Assembly (NCBI GenBank): GCA_023935145.1
Contig: CM043701.1
Span: forward strand, 69,235,317-69,299,316
Length of the DNA stretch: 64,000 nucleotides
Origin: Bretschneidera sinensis
Taxonomy: Eukaryota; Streptophyta; Magnoliopsida; Brassicales; Akaniaceae
Direction: 5' to 3'
Both the position numbers and the translations under genes were made by a program. The notes beneath the pieces were generated by a model that had not been told where the DNA came from, did no database searches, and worked only from the letters and a program-made list of their open reading frames with translations. Below are positions 11,862 to 23,305 of this stretch, piece by piece (the first letter of the stretch is position 1; each line of letters starts with the position of its first letter).

Positions 11862-12654
11862 ACATGGTATATCTAAAACATAGATCTGGCGAAGGAGAAT
11901 GTGCTTCACTTCAATGTATGTTGGCTGCCAAATTCTGAAGAAGGTTGAGCGTCATATTCTGACCACTTTTATCTTGTGGTGTAAGTCATTGCTATCCGAA
12001 ATTGATGAACTCGAGCAGGACATAATCGTTCTAAATATTTACTCTTGGTTTTTGTATTTTTCATGCATGTTTAATGAATATTAGTAAGTGTTTGTGCTAG
12101 TGGCATGTCCATTTCTCGTCGTTAACAACATCTTTCAGATGAGATTTTTGCTCATTTAACACACACGACGCTAATATACTGATGCCGAAAATTTACCAAA
12201 TGATTCAATGGATGCTTACAGACACGAGAGCACGTGAATTAAACAATCATCCGAAGTTTGGATCTCTGAGTGAAGCACTTCAACGTTCAAGTCACAACTC
12301 AAGTAGAGATTTTAAAAGTATTATGTAAAAAAGTAGAGAATAAAATATACCTCTTATGTGATGGGAGTCCCATTCTGTAGTGTTTGGACTAGAGTCAAAT
12401 TAGAAAAAAGTTGTTCTATAAAACCTTGTTTTAAAAGGATTGGAGTTCCTATTTTGACTACGGTTTGGGGACAAAATTACCCTATTGCCATAAGCAAGAT
12501 CTAACAATTTGCCCTTCTCCATGATGTCTACTGTAAGTCTACCAGTACAGATACACAGTAAAAATTTGAAAATTTTCTATACAAATAATCTTAAACCCAT
12601 GAATTTTTCTATGAATCTATTAGAATGATAATCCATCTCTACACAAGGTTAGAT
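11862..12654. other. Intergenic, possible degenerate coding segment
   Basis: A 48-codon plus-strand frame, 12182-12328 (starts MPKIYQMIQWMLTDTRAREL), has protein-like composition and continues loosely from DEIFAHL-like codons just upstream. I do not recognise the family, and it could be an old gene fragment or chance. The rest of the stretch holds nothing I can support. Confidence 0.2.
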
Positions 12655-14170
12655 ATTTATATCTTTATGAAGATTCCGGTTGAGAATTCGATATAAAGTT
12701 CACAAATCGTTGAAGTGTGCAACCTCTAAGCGTATCCAAACGAGCAACCAATAAAATGATCTCCTTCTCCGGGATGTCGAGAAACAACAAAAAGGCTAGG
12801 GCTGGCTAAAAATTCTCTGAGTGTTAGCTTTGAAAATTTGAATTTTTGAGAGAGAGAGAGAGAGAGAGAGAGTTGAAACAATTTCAGCAATCAAGCATTA
12901 TGGTTTCTATCAAATAAAACCTTTATATAGAGCCTTTACTCCTAAAAGCTCTAGAATTTCTAGAATTGCAATTAAACTCCTGATTTAATTAATTGCTAAA
13001 AATCTCTCCATTAGCCCATTAGTTTTCTTTAATCTTGCAATTGCTCAATTGTATATAACCCCTTAGGTTTAGTATTGTGCTAGCAGTAGGTCGTAACTTT
13101 TAAGTAACAATTGGAGTATATCCAATTAATTAAAACTTTTGACTTTTTTTGGAATTAAAACTCCTTTAATTCTCCATTTGATTTAAGAATTAATTAGAAT
13201 TAAATCCTAAAGGCTTCTACAAGTAATGATTGACACCTAACAGTATGTCATGACTACCTAGACAATATGAATTAATATGAACCTTTTCGTTGTCAGTTCC
13301 AGTATAATTTAGTCCTTCCATCATGTAATGTCTTTGATTAAACCTAAGACATGGATTTACTGTCAAACCTTAATTATTTAATCGTATGTATCCATATCTT
13401 AAGTCCATAACTTAAATGGTGAAATTAGAAATGTCTTTCTAATTTTCAGCCCACCTTGGACAAAGAATTTATAAGTTATGTCTTAATCATATCACATAGA
13501 ACATTCTCTCTCTTTTACTGAGAGTGATAGATCCTTTATTGTACACTCATATACCTCCATGCATAAGTGGTCGTACCCAATTACTACTCTTTTGTAACCC
13601 ATTATTAGAATCACATTTGGATGACATCAAAGAATGATAACCCATACATAAATATCCATGGTGTCTTAAGTCCAATGATCATTTATACAGCTGCAATATA
13701 AGAATTCTTATTGACAACTAGTAAAATGTTCATTATGAATTTTTTAGTAGTTAGTTTGGTGCACCTATTCTCTAACAAGCACTTATGTAATTTGTTTTAG
13801 TGTTTCACACACTAGTTACCATAAGATTAATCACCTTTAACTCATTGAGAAAACACTGTATGTACTAATTTATACGGATTCACTAATGCCCTTATTAGTG
13901 ATCCTATGACTATGAACATTTAAGAATAAAGTTTAAGGAAACACATCTCGTTAGCATGATTTCATCATGGTGCTTATTTTCATTATTCTTATTTTATGAG
14001 TTGTATCATGTAATGCACATAGAGTGATTTGTAATGAACATGATAAATAAATAAATGCCTATAATAATATTTATTATCAATAAATAAATAAAATTAATTA
14101 TAAGTAATATGTTTAGGATATCAAATGTTATGTGCTTATAAAACATACTACCATCAACTACATGTAGCTT
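12655..14170. repeat. Interspersed repeat R1, copy 2
   Basis: Collinear with 1565-3060 over about 1.5 kb with many substitutions and short indels. It contains a (GA)n microsatellite (about 12847-12871) at the place where copy 1 has AGAAGAGAAAGTGTGTGTG. No ORF. Confidence 0.55.
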
Positions 14171-15114
14171 TTTGATCGACTAGTGAAGTTTATCCTACAC
14201 CAACATCTCTCAACCAACAATCTACCTTCCACACAATCGTAGCACCACCTGTGGCTATCCCATCTCGGTGAAGTCACATTTTGTGCATCAACAATAACAG
14301 AATATTTAGGTGTAGAGGTGGTCGTATCTCTCTAGTCAATGGCAAGCTGGTCCTTGATGTAGGAAACTTGTTTTCTTTGATTTCTCTTTGTTAATGTTTA
14401 TGGGAGGACACCACTTGGAAATGATTGTTTTACAAGATAATAAATTCGGTGAATCAATTGTTAAAAAGGCCGAGGAATGAACCTGAAGTGTCTTGTTGAA
14501 AACTGTAATCTTTATTAATTAAGTAAATTGGACAAAAATGTAGGATCGCAACCGTTTGTTAACCTTGCATTTCATTATACCAAAATTTAAAATATGAATA
14601 TTAAAGTGTCAAGAGCTCCAAATTTTGAGGCCCAAAATGCATTTAAACCATAAATATATGATGCTCACAAAACAAAATTAAAATTTTATCAGGCTTAACA
14701 TTTTTTTTAAAAAAAAAATCAATAATATAATTGCTCAAAATTGGATATTAATAATAAGTTTTACTTTGATTATTTATGAGGCAATTAATTTTAGTTTTTT
14801 ACACTTATTGACAGAGAATTGTAAGAAATATTATTGAAATTTCTTTTATAATTATTTTTACATAATATAAAAATAATATTATAACCGTTTCCTCCTATCA
14901 AATTATGGAAGCTGACGCTTTTAAGCTCCATGAACCAGATTTAGGTATATATCCATTCAACGTGGACTTCTATGATTAGTAGAGGCAAACCTCCAAAAGC
15001 CTCTATAACGTGCTGTATAAACGACAACGTATGGCTCTGCTTTTCTTCTCCTCCTCTACAACGGCTAATTAAAAGTGACCGTTTAAGCACCAAGATTCAA
15101 AATCTGAAATATCC
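14171..15114. other. Intergenic and gene 5' flank
   Basis: AT-rich sequence upstream of the five-exon gene, with no ORF of note. It becomes less AT-rich from about 14890. The 5' untranslated region of the gene probably begins in or just after this stretch; no confident TATA box was seen. Confidence 0.4.

Positions 15115-15139
<25 letters not shown>
15115..15139 (+). repeat. (CT)n microsatellite in gene 5' flank/UTR
   Basis: About 12 uninterrupted CT dinucleotides lie 220 bp upstream of the start codon. Pyrimidine (GAGA/CT) tracts are common in plant 5' UTRs and core promoters and can bind BPC/GAGA-type factors; a role here is inference. Confidence 0.85.
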
Positions 15140-15145
<6 letters not shown>

Positions 15146-15359
15146 TTCATATAACACACAACAGTACAACATCACCGCATACCAATTACGCAAAACGCAC
15201 AAACTGATAACCCACCCAGGGAAAGAGAAAAAGAATATCTTCATTCTTAAATCAAAGTCTAAAAGAACAAAAAATACAGCTCTGGCAACTAAAACCAATC
15301 TCCAATCTTCTTGTTTCAGCCCCTTCTCAAATTCTCACAAAGAATCCAAAAGATCAAAA

Positions 15360-18095
15360 ATGGTGTACACATACACACCCACATATTACTGCACTCTCCA
15401 CGACTCAATCACATCTCTTTGCAAGACAATTCTTCCATTTTCTTTAAAGAAAAAGCGATTGACTGCTGCGGAGCAGAAGCTCTCCAAGCTGCAATCTGAT
15501 AATCTGAAATGGCAGCAGGATTCCTTCCACCAGATCTTGAACTTGATGGGTCTCCACAAAGAAGGAATTTTAGCTGAGAGTGAGGTTGCGGCCTTCCGCA
15601 CACATTTGCTTGAGACCCTTATCGCTTCTCTTGCTGAGCAAGAACAGCCAGTAATATTGAGGGATAAGTTGGTGTTCTTGCAGGTAAGTTCTTAATGTGT
15701 ACTTAAATTTTTTTAATTATCAGACGTCTATTTTGGTTGTTTGTTACGATTAAAAAAAAATTAGTTATGTTTTAAGCGTCTTAAATTTGTACTTTTAGGA
15801 CCTTGGTAACATAAATTCAGTCAACTGAGCTTAAAAAAAACTGTTGGGCTTAACATCTATAGTAGAGCAAGAGAAACTTCAAAGATTTTCTTCTTCTTTC
15901 TTGTCATTCTCTAAGCTCTTTTAGTGGACGAACAGGCAAGTATACATGAGTTGAAGATTTTATAGCATGACTGAATTTCATATTGTTTAAAATTTTAAAT
16001 AACCTTTTGTGTGTTCTGTTTTTGTAAATGCCCCTTTTGTGTGTTCAATTTGTAGGAGTTGCTTTACGCAAAATGCATATCAGAGGACGTGTATCATTGT
16101 TCTAAAAGACCTTTGTTACAGAGATTAGCAGTACAAGGAGCTGGGATTGAGACCAGAGATATTATTATTGCAGGGCCAAAAGACAAACCAAAAGAGAATT
16201 CTGAAGAAGAAGAAGAATGGTCAGTGATTGACTTGAAGGACGAAAACTGCCTTCTTACCAAAGAGAGTTCACATTCCAAAAACAAATCAAAACACATGTC
16301 TGCTATGAAGCAAATTAAGGGAGCAGCTTCAGTTTTTAGCTTTGTGTCGTCTCACATACCTGGCAAAACCAAAGAAGAAAAGAGCAAATTGGATATTGAA
16401 TCAAAATGGTCTGCTTCTTCTAAGAATGAAATGGTTTGTTTGAAGGAAATTCCATTTTGGCATGCTAATTTGAATGAGAAAGAAAGAAAAACAAGCTCAC
16501 TTCTTATGCAAGAAGGCATATCAGTTGATTCCACAATGGAAAAGACTGGTAAGAGTACTGATAAGGCAAAGAGAAAACCCTTTAGAACTCTGATTAACAA
16601 AGAGCATAAAGCGGGACATGGTGATCTTGATTGTGAGGAAAAAGTATCTAAATCTGCAAAAAAGCAATGGAGTTTTGATGGGTTCAAGAAATGGAAGAGA
16701 AATGATTCAGAGGATGAGACTTCTCCTTTGCCGCTCAATGAGAGATCAGATAGTGAAGTTTATTTAGAACCGGGCCCGCTTGTAGCAAGCCCTTTAGGAG
16801 AGGGACCGGACACAAAACAGATTAAGAGGAAGCTGCATGCCGATGGTTCTCCATCTGATTTCTTCATTGATAAGGTAAAACATTGTGATTTAGCTGAATA
16901 ATACTCTTTACTTTTTACTCCAATATTTTCAGTCCTGCGTTGTACATGAATCCCGGCTAATTTTTGACCCTTGAGCTGCAGGTGTTAGGGGAGAAGATAA
17001 AGAAGGAGCTATCACGAATTCAGACAGAACTCTGCAGTACAAATCCTAATCTTAAATTTTCGTACGTATTTTTTATGCATCTAGTGTACTGGTATTATTT
17101 TTGGGAATTGGGGTTCATGTATGGTGAATAGAGGATCGGATCTTGTTTTTACATATTTTCTTAAGTTATTGTCTGCTGCAATTCAATCAGGAATGATGAA
17201 ATTGAAGCAATCTCCACCAAGCTTCCTGTAGACAAGACTGATCTGAAAAAGTTCTTTCCCAAGTAAGGCAGCATGTTCTTTTATTTCTTTATATACTCAG
17301 TTTTAACATATCAAATAAGTGTAAAGTTACTACATGGGATCATATAATTAAATGAATAGTAAGTTACCAGAATGAACCCAACATATCATAAGATTCCCGT
17401 TCTTGAAAATCCGCACTTTTCCAAACCCAGAAAACAGATTGAATTCTAGCATTACTCCTTGGAGCAAATACTTTTATGCATACTTCTTCTGGTTTAGCTA
17501 CACCATATTCTATTCTCATAAGATGATACACACTTGCGTCCGCCTGGTGCCACATCATAGGCACATTGGGAACGTAGGTAGTTTGTTCTTTACCTGCACA
17601 TTCTCTCATATTATGCCCTTAAGCCACTGAGCCATATTAGGTAAAAAATGCATAAATCTTCAATTATGTTCCTTTCTAATTCTGTTCTTTATATGTATTA
17701 TGTATTTTCAATGGTGAAGGGCATGGTGTGATAGATATGGTGATGTAGTACTGGACGTGGTGAAAAAAGAGTTCAAGGAGCATGTGGGGGAGATGGAGAA
17801 CATGCGCAATGCTGCAAGAGAGAAGCATAGCAACTCCAAACGATGGACAAGCTTCGAAGATGATGAGAATTGCCATCCAAATCTCTTTGCTCATCAGGAT
17901 TCATTCTCAACGAACCAACAAAAATTTGCTCCTTGGAATGAAGATCCAGCCTGCAATCGCAATTCTGATGGTACTAAAAAGGGCTTTGAAAATAATCCCT
18001 TCTTATATGATCAAAACAGAGGCAATGAAATTAAGCAGAGACCTGATTCAGCTTATTGTGCATATAGGCATAACTCATATGAAAGTGGTCTTTGA
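15360..18095 (+). CDS. Conserved plant protein of unknown function, 5 exons
   Basis: Coding exons: 15360-15683, 16056-16874, 16982-17061, 17191-17262 and 17720-18095, joined in frame for 1671 nt (556 residues plus stop). Every intron is GT..AG (CAG|GTAAGT, AAG|GTAAAA, TTC|GTACGT, CAA|GTAAGG donors). The N-terminus (about residues 35-135) is a compact, probably helical block including [20 protein letters not shown] and [14 protein letters not shown]. An acidic [11 protein letters not shown] stretch follows near residue 160, then a long Lys/Ser-rich, probably disordered middle. The C-terminal module (about 380-460, [17 protein letters not shown] to [20 protein letters not shown]) is helical/coiled-coil-like, with [15 protein letters not shown] recognise it as a plant-conserved protein type but not a characterised function. 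It is the only intact gene in the window. Confidence 0.8.
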
Positions 18096-18354
18096 GTTTT
18101 GAAATATCACTGTATTTCCATCAAGGCTTTTTGGTGGTTCTTGAACACCATCAATCTCTACTATTCTTCCCTCTTTCACTTCTTGCTTAATTCATGATTG
18201 ATGTTTGAACCAACAAAATGAAGAAAAGAAAAATCAACATGGAAATTATAAACTTGTATTAATTCACTCCCGGAGCAACACTTAACATTACATGAAAGGC
18301 TGTAGCAGGACTCACCCAAGTTGTGAATTAGGCTGACTAATTGCGCTTTAATGA
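18096..18354 (+). other. 3' flank of the five-exon gene
   Basis: Probable 3' UTR and downstream sequence. It is AT-rich with no ORF. No sharply defined poly(A) signal was assigned. Confidence 0.4.
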
Positions 18355-18753
18355 TTATACTTCTGGTCTTGATTGAAAAGGCTTGTAGATTAATACATGC
18401 TTGATATGAGAAACTTTACATAAAAGTAAATTGTTGTATCGCCAAGGTTGCCATCTTAATGCATATAACAATATCAATTCCCATCCACTCGATTGTGCTT
18501 GATTGAAATAAATTATTGAGGCCTTCCATATGAATTTCAAGGAAGGAGTTGAGGTCTTGCTAAACTTATTAGATGAAATGTACAAGCCACAGACCTCAAC
18601 CATCCAATATCTCCATCTACGGCACTCCTGATCACTCATGGATATGAACCCATCAAGATAACTTGCACGACAGAAAATGGTTCCAAAGGATAGATTCAAC
18701 CGACTACGAAGCTTGATGAGCCATTGAATTTCCCTATCCCTAACATTGATCAA
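18355..18753 (-). pseudogene. Cyclin-box-like gene fragment
   Basis: A 132-codon minus-strand frame reads INVRDREIQWLIKLRSRL, then GTIFCRASYLDGFISM, then MVEVCGLYISSNKF, then SSGWELILLYALRWQPWRYN. The order and spacing resemble the plant D-type cyclin box (R..AI.WIL, TAYLSV.YLDRFLS, LL.VACLSLAAK, I..MELLVL..L.WRL). Several core residues differ (SYLDGF for YLDRF, SSNK for AAK), and the frame opens after an in-frame TAG with a CAG that could be an old acceptor site. It is too short for a complete cyclin. This is family-pattern inference; a chance ORF is the alternative. Confidence 0.4.
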
Positions 18754-19204
18754 ATCATTCTACTGCAAATGTTCTACGTGTATGGGTTTAGGCATTGATA
18801 GTGCAAGTATAAAATATCAGTGGCAGATCAGTGAACATAAATTTGGTGTTTTGATCATTAGCAGCAAATGCATAATAGAAGATGAAAAGTAGAGAAACAT
18901 AATATAGAAGAGAGAAAATAAGAAGAGTATGGCTATAAAACATGTATCGTGTATTCTCTCTATTCTATCCGGCAAGTATAGGGCTATACAAGTATTAAAC
19001 AAATAATTTCAAATATAAAAAATCTAGGTTCTTCAGCGGCCTAAGACCAATTGCAAGTCATATGATTAAAAACTAAATCCCAACCTTCCCTTAATAGTAT
19101 ATTTTAGCTCTGGCTTCAAAAAGGGGTTGCTATTAGGGTCATAATAGAAAGAATCATCAGTACAAGAGAAGCATACATAGTAAAAGCCAGCTATTATTAA
19201 TCCA
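18754..19204. other. Intergenic, no gene seen
   Basis: AT-rich sequence between the cyclin-like fragment and Cop-1. No ORF, repeat partner or RNA gene could be supported. Confidence 0.4.
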
Positions 19205-19482
19205 AAGTTTATTTTGGGTTTGGTTTTTTGCTTGACGGTTTAGGCTTTAGCCCATGAATAACCGTGGTTTTGCAATAGAGCGGAAACCCTAATTAGGGTG
19301 TCTTAAGTTTCTTATAAATACTCTCTATGTACTGAGCGCACATTGTAATGAGAGATTTATAAGGTTGATAATAGTGAAACTTCTGGCAGGATATAGCCTT
19401 ATTCTTGGGTGAACATGAGTACATTGTGTCTTATTTTCTTTCTGTTTATAATTTTTGTGATTAACAGGTCTCGAATCGTTCA
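19205..19482 (+). repeat. Cop-1 5' LTR, 5'-truncated
   Basis: Matches the 3' half of the 3' LTR (CTTGACGGTTTAGG, AACCGTGGTTTTGCA, CTTATAAATACTCTCTATGTA, CTTCTGGCAGGATATAGCC) and ends TCGTTCA. The TATA-like TTATAAATA (about 19313) is kept, but the upstream LTR start is gone. Confidence 0.8.
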
Positions 19483-19484
19483 AT

Positions 19485-19496
19485 TGGTATAAGAGC
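19485..19496 (+). promoter_or_regulatory. Cop-1 primer-binding site (initiator tRNA-Met, mutated)
   Basis: TGGTATAAGAGC, two nt after the LTR end, is one change (C to A) from the copia consensus TGGTATCAGAGC complementary to initiator tRNA-Met. Confidence 0.8.
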
Positions 19497-19523
19497 CTTG
19501 TATTCGAGGATTAACGATCAGAG

Positions 19524-21911
19524 ATGTCGATTAGATCACGGATTGAAATCGAGAAGTTCGGATGGAAGGGCTTCGAGTTGTGGAAACTGAAGATAGAGGA
19601 TCTGCTCGTGGATAGGGATCTGTGGATGGTGATAGTCGATGAGATTCCGAAGAGTACAATGAGCATGACAGCAGGATCCACCGCAGAAGCGGCGTCGCCG
19701 GTGGTGGTTTCGACATCATTTTCAGCGGCCATCACGAAGTGAGAGAAGCTTGATCGAAAGGCACGAAGTCTAATTTGACTGTGCCTGACCAATTCTGTCC
19801 TGATAAACCTTTCTGGAGAGAAGACTGTGAAAGAACTCTGGAAGAAGTTGGAAAGCCTTTATCAGAGTAAATCTATGGTAAACAAATTGTTTTTATGGAA
19901 GAAGTTGTACAACCTTAGAATGGTTGAGGGAGATTTTTTCTTTGTTCATCAACATGAGTTCAACATTCTGATAGGTCAATTATTGTCAATCAGTGTTGAT
20001 GTGATGGATGACAATAAGGCTATTACACTGCTCTATTCACTGCCTGATTCGTGGGATAACTTGATAGTTACGATTGGTAGTGGTATGACTGATCTGTCCT
20101 TTGAGAATTTCATGGCAGCCTTATTGTCTGAGGAGATGAGGTGGTAGGGTACAAAAAACTCGTCAAATGAAGCCTTATCTATGAGAGGGCGAACCCATGA
20201 TAGAGACTATAAATGGTTTAGTGATAAACCCAAGTTCAGGGGAAAATCAAAGAGTAGGGATAAATCTGGGTTGAAGTGTTGGAAGTGTAGGAAGTCCAGA
20301 CATCTGAAAAAGGATTGCAGAAGTAAGAGTGTGAACCCTGAAAAGCAGACAGGTGAGAGATCAGCTTCAGAAAATAAGAACCGAGATGATTATGTAGGTG
20401 ACTTAAATATGGCGTCCTATTTGTCTCAATCAGATCAAAGTGTTTGGATAATTGACATAGGAGCATCTTCTCACATGGCAGCTCACATAGACTAGTTTCG
20501 TGAGTATGAAACCTTTGATGGGGGAAACATTTTATTAGGAGATAACTCTCCGGTGAAAATTATTGGTCGTGGGAAGGTGAAGTTGAAGATGAATGATGGG
20601 ACAGTTAGAACACTTCCAAACGAGATGTATATTTCGGGTCTTAGCAGGAACCTGATGTTAGTCAGCAAGATGACGGATGGAGGAGTGAATTTCAGTTGTG
20701 ATAAAAATTTGTGCAAGATAACTCATGGATCACTAGTAATCGCACGAGGTGTTCAGTATGGTACGTTGTACAAGTTGTTGGGAAGTACAGTACAAAGTCA
20801 GTGCAGTGGAGGTTTTATCTTTGAGGAGGCGGCTGAAGATGAGGCGAAGTCCTCTATGTTGTGGCATCAAAGGCTTGGGCGTATCAGTGAAAAAGACTAT
20901 CTACTTTATCATCGAAGTAGATGGTGAAGGGAGTCCCAGATTGCTCTATGGGATTCGATTTCTATGAGCATTGTTTACATGGCAAGCAGAACCGTGTGAG
21001 TTTTAAGTCCGCTGGCACTAGGGTGAAGAGTATTCTGGATTTGATACATAGTGATGTGTTTGGGCTAGTTTCGGTTCAATCTCTTGAAAAATCAAGGTAT
21101 TACATCTCTTTCATTGATGAATTTTTAAGGTATGCATGGATTTACTTCATAAGCTGAAGTATTTGATAAGTTCTGTGAGTTTAAAGCATTGGTAGAAAAT
21201 CATATGAAAAGAAAGATAAAGGTACTAAGAACAGATAATGGAACAGAATTCTACTCAAACAAGTTTGAGCAATTATGTGTGGCAAGCGGCATTTCAAGAC
21301 AAAAAACAACTTCATATGCACCTCAACAAAATATGGTAGTCGAGAGACTCAATCGATCACTCATGGAGAAATCGAGGAGTATGTTGAGTTGTATAGGCTT
21401 AGAGCCGGAGTTTTAGGCCGAGGCGGTGGCTATGGCATGTCATCTGAAGAATAAGTCACCTGCATCATCTTTGCAGGATCAGACACCGTTTGAGGTACTA
21501 TTCAGGAAGAAGTCGAGTTTGGCTTATGTTAGGGTGTTTAGGTGTGATGCTTATATGCATGTGCCAAAATAAAAGAAAAAAAAAACTTTACACCAAATCA
21601 GTGAAGTGCATTTTCATTAGTTATAAGGATGGGGTCAAGGGGTACATGCTATGGAATCCAGAAAACATGAGTACAGTTTTTAGCAGAGATGTTGTGTTCA
21701 GAGAAACACAAATGGATGTGGAGGCTATCCAAGATGTATCGGAACATCCAAAGTAGGTTCAGATTGATCTTAGCCCGGGAGATAAAGACTGGAAGACTAC
21801 CCCACAGACTGCATCGGATACTATAGATTCTGAGTCAAATGGGTCTGAGCACGATATTCATGTTTCTAATGTAGAGAATGAGGATTCAGATGCTGACTCG
21901 GGGGTAGAGAC
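19524..21911 (+). pseudogene. Cop-1 gag, protease, integrase (broken)
   Basis: Gag starts at 19524 (MSIRSRIEIEKFGWKGFELW) and shifts frame near 19742. The zinc knuckle CWKCRKSRHLKKDC (about 20275-20316) keeps all four ligands. The protease active site reads DIGASSHM, whereas copia proteases have D(S/T)GA; the change should abolish activity. GAG-pre-integrase (WHQRLG, about 20863) is followed by the integrase core with HSDVFG and LRTDNGTEF, then NMVVERLN, so D, D and E can be read. Stops interrupt the linker and both sides of the core (20494, 21155, 21414, 21571). The frame is cut at 21911 by the solo LTR. Confidence 0.8.
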
Positions 21912-23300
21912 TGATTACACTCAAACTAATACGCGGTTATTGTTTATAGTTGATGTGTCGATCCCATGAGGAAAAGTGAACTACAAGAGAAGATGTAAAC
22001 TTTAATACGAAACGATAAAATCCAAATGAGTAAATCTGAGTTTGATAAGGAAATAGTGTGAAGGAGTTGTGTAATTATAATGAAGAATATAATGGAGAGA
22101 TAACAAGGTTCCGGGAATCCTCCCTCGGTTTGTTGCCTTATTCCAATCTCGATTCAATTATCTTTATCTCGATTACTAGTTTCACATCTCAAACAAGCAA
22201 TCGGCAAGTATTCAATCAAAGCATATGAAAACCCTAATGTAATTGCTATGAATCACTCATTGATTTTCGATTCAAGCACACATGACCTATCCTATAGATT
22301 TATCAAGAAACGACAATGTATCTCAATGACAATATCACAGTAATGGACAAACCTAAAAGATAAATCTATCGGAATCAATCACATCCAAACAACTTGACAT
22401 AAGAAGAGCTTGACTAGACTTATATGGAGAAGAAGCATGCAATCACCAGATTAAGAAAATCTAAGATAAGAAGAACATAAAGTGCAGCTATCACGTGAAC
22501 CTAAATTCTTCTTGTTTAATCAAAGAGTAAATCATAAACAATGTTTTAACAATAAATCCAAACTACAACTAAATCAATAATGGAAAATAAGAACAACTAC
22601 ACCTAGGGATTCATCCCTTTGCCTTGCTTGGAGATTAGTTGGCCATGGGACTTATGCTTGAACACCTGGAGAAGAATGTCGAGCTCTCTCCTCTGTTTCC
22701 AGCCTCCAAAAACTTCCCCCTTTATCAAACCCTAAGTGATCTATTTATAATACAAAGGTCCAAGGGTGTTTTAGGTCTAAACAATCAACTAAAACCTTAA
22801 TTAGGGAAACAGGGGTTCGTGTGTGCACCACGGCTCTCACTTATTTGCGCCATGACTCTGTCTGGTCTTTAGTTAGGTAAGCTTCTGGGCGTCGCGACGC
22901 ACACTGGTGCTGACTTGTGGAGACTTTGGGCACCGCAACTTAGCCTGGTCCAGGCCGCGGCGCACACTGATGGCTTCTTTGCTTTTTTGGGCTTGGTTCT
23001 GGAGGCCGAGGCTTAGACTTCTTTAGGCCGCAACGCCCACACCTAAGACTTGGTTTCTCTTCATTTTGTCCTTTCGCAACCATGCCCTCACTCGAATGTG
23101 CATCGAATCATCGTACTTTAAGCTATGATAGCTTTCCATCTCTTTTGAACTCAGAGTACCTGAAAATGCACCGAAATAAGTCAATGATCCAAGAATATCA
23201 CTTTAAAGTTATTAAGGTATAAAAGTGTAATTCAAACCCCGATCAACCCTAAAATGCTAACAAATAAGTACTATTAAGATGCATTTTATGACTCTCATCA
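21912..23300 (-). repeat. Solo Athila LTR (Ath-1/Ath-5 family) inside Cop-1
   Basis: 1389 bp, beginning TGATTACAC and ending CTCATCA, with a perfect TSD GAGAC (21907-21911 and 23301-23305). It aligns with the Ath-1 LTR and reverse-complemented Ath-5 LTR: GTGTCGATCCCATGAGGAAA near the start, GGTTCCGGGAATCCTCCC (22110), GATTCATCCCTTTGCCTTGC (22607), and ATGCATTTTATGACTC at the end. The internal region is lost, as after LTR-LTR recombination. A GC-rich cluster at 22815-23045 includes the perfect palindrome GCGTCGCGACGC. Confidence 0.9.
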
Positions 23301-23305
23301 GAGAC

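Noticed and set aside
16352..16738. 128-codon minus-strand ORF within exon 2
   Set aside because: It is the antisense shadow of the coding exon and has no independent start context or domain.
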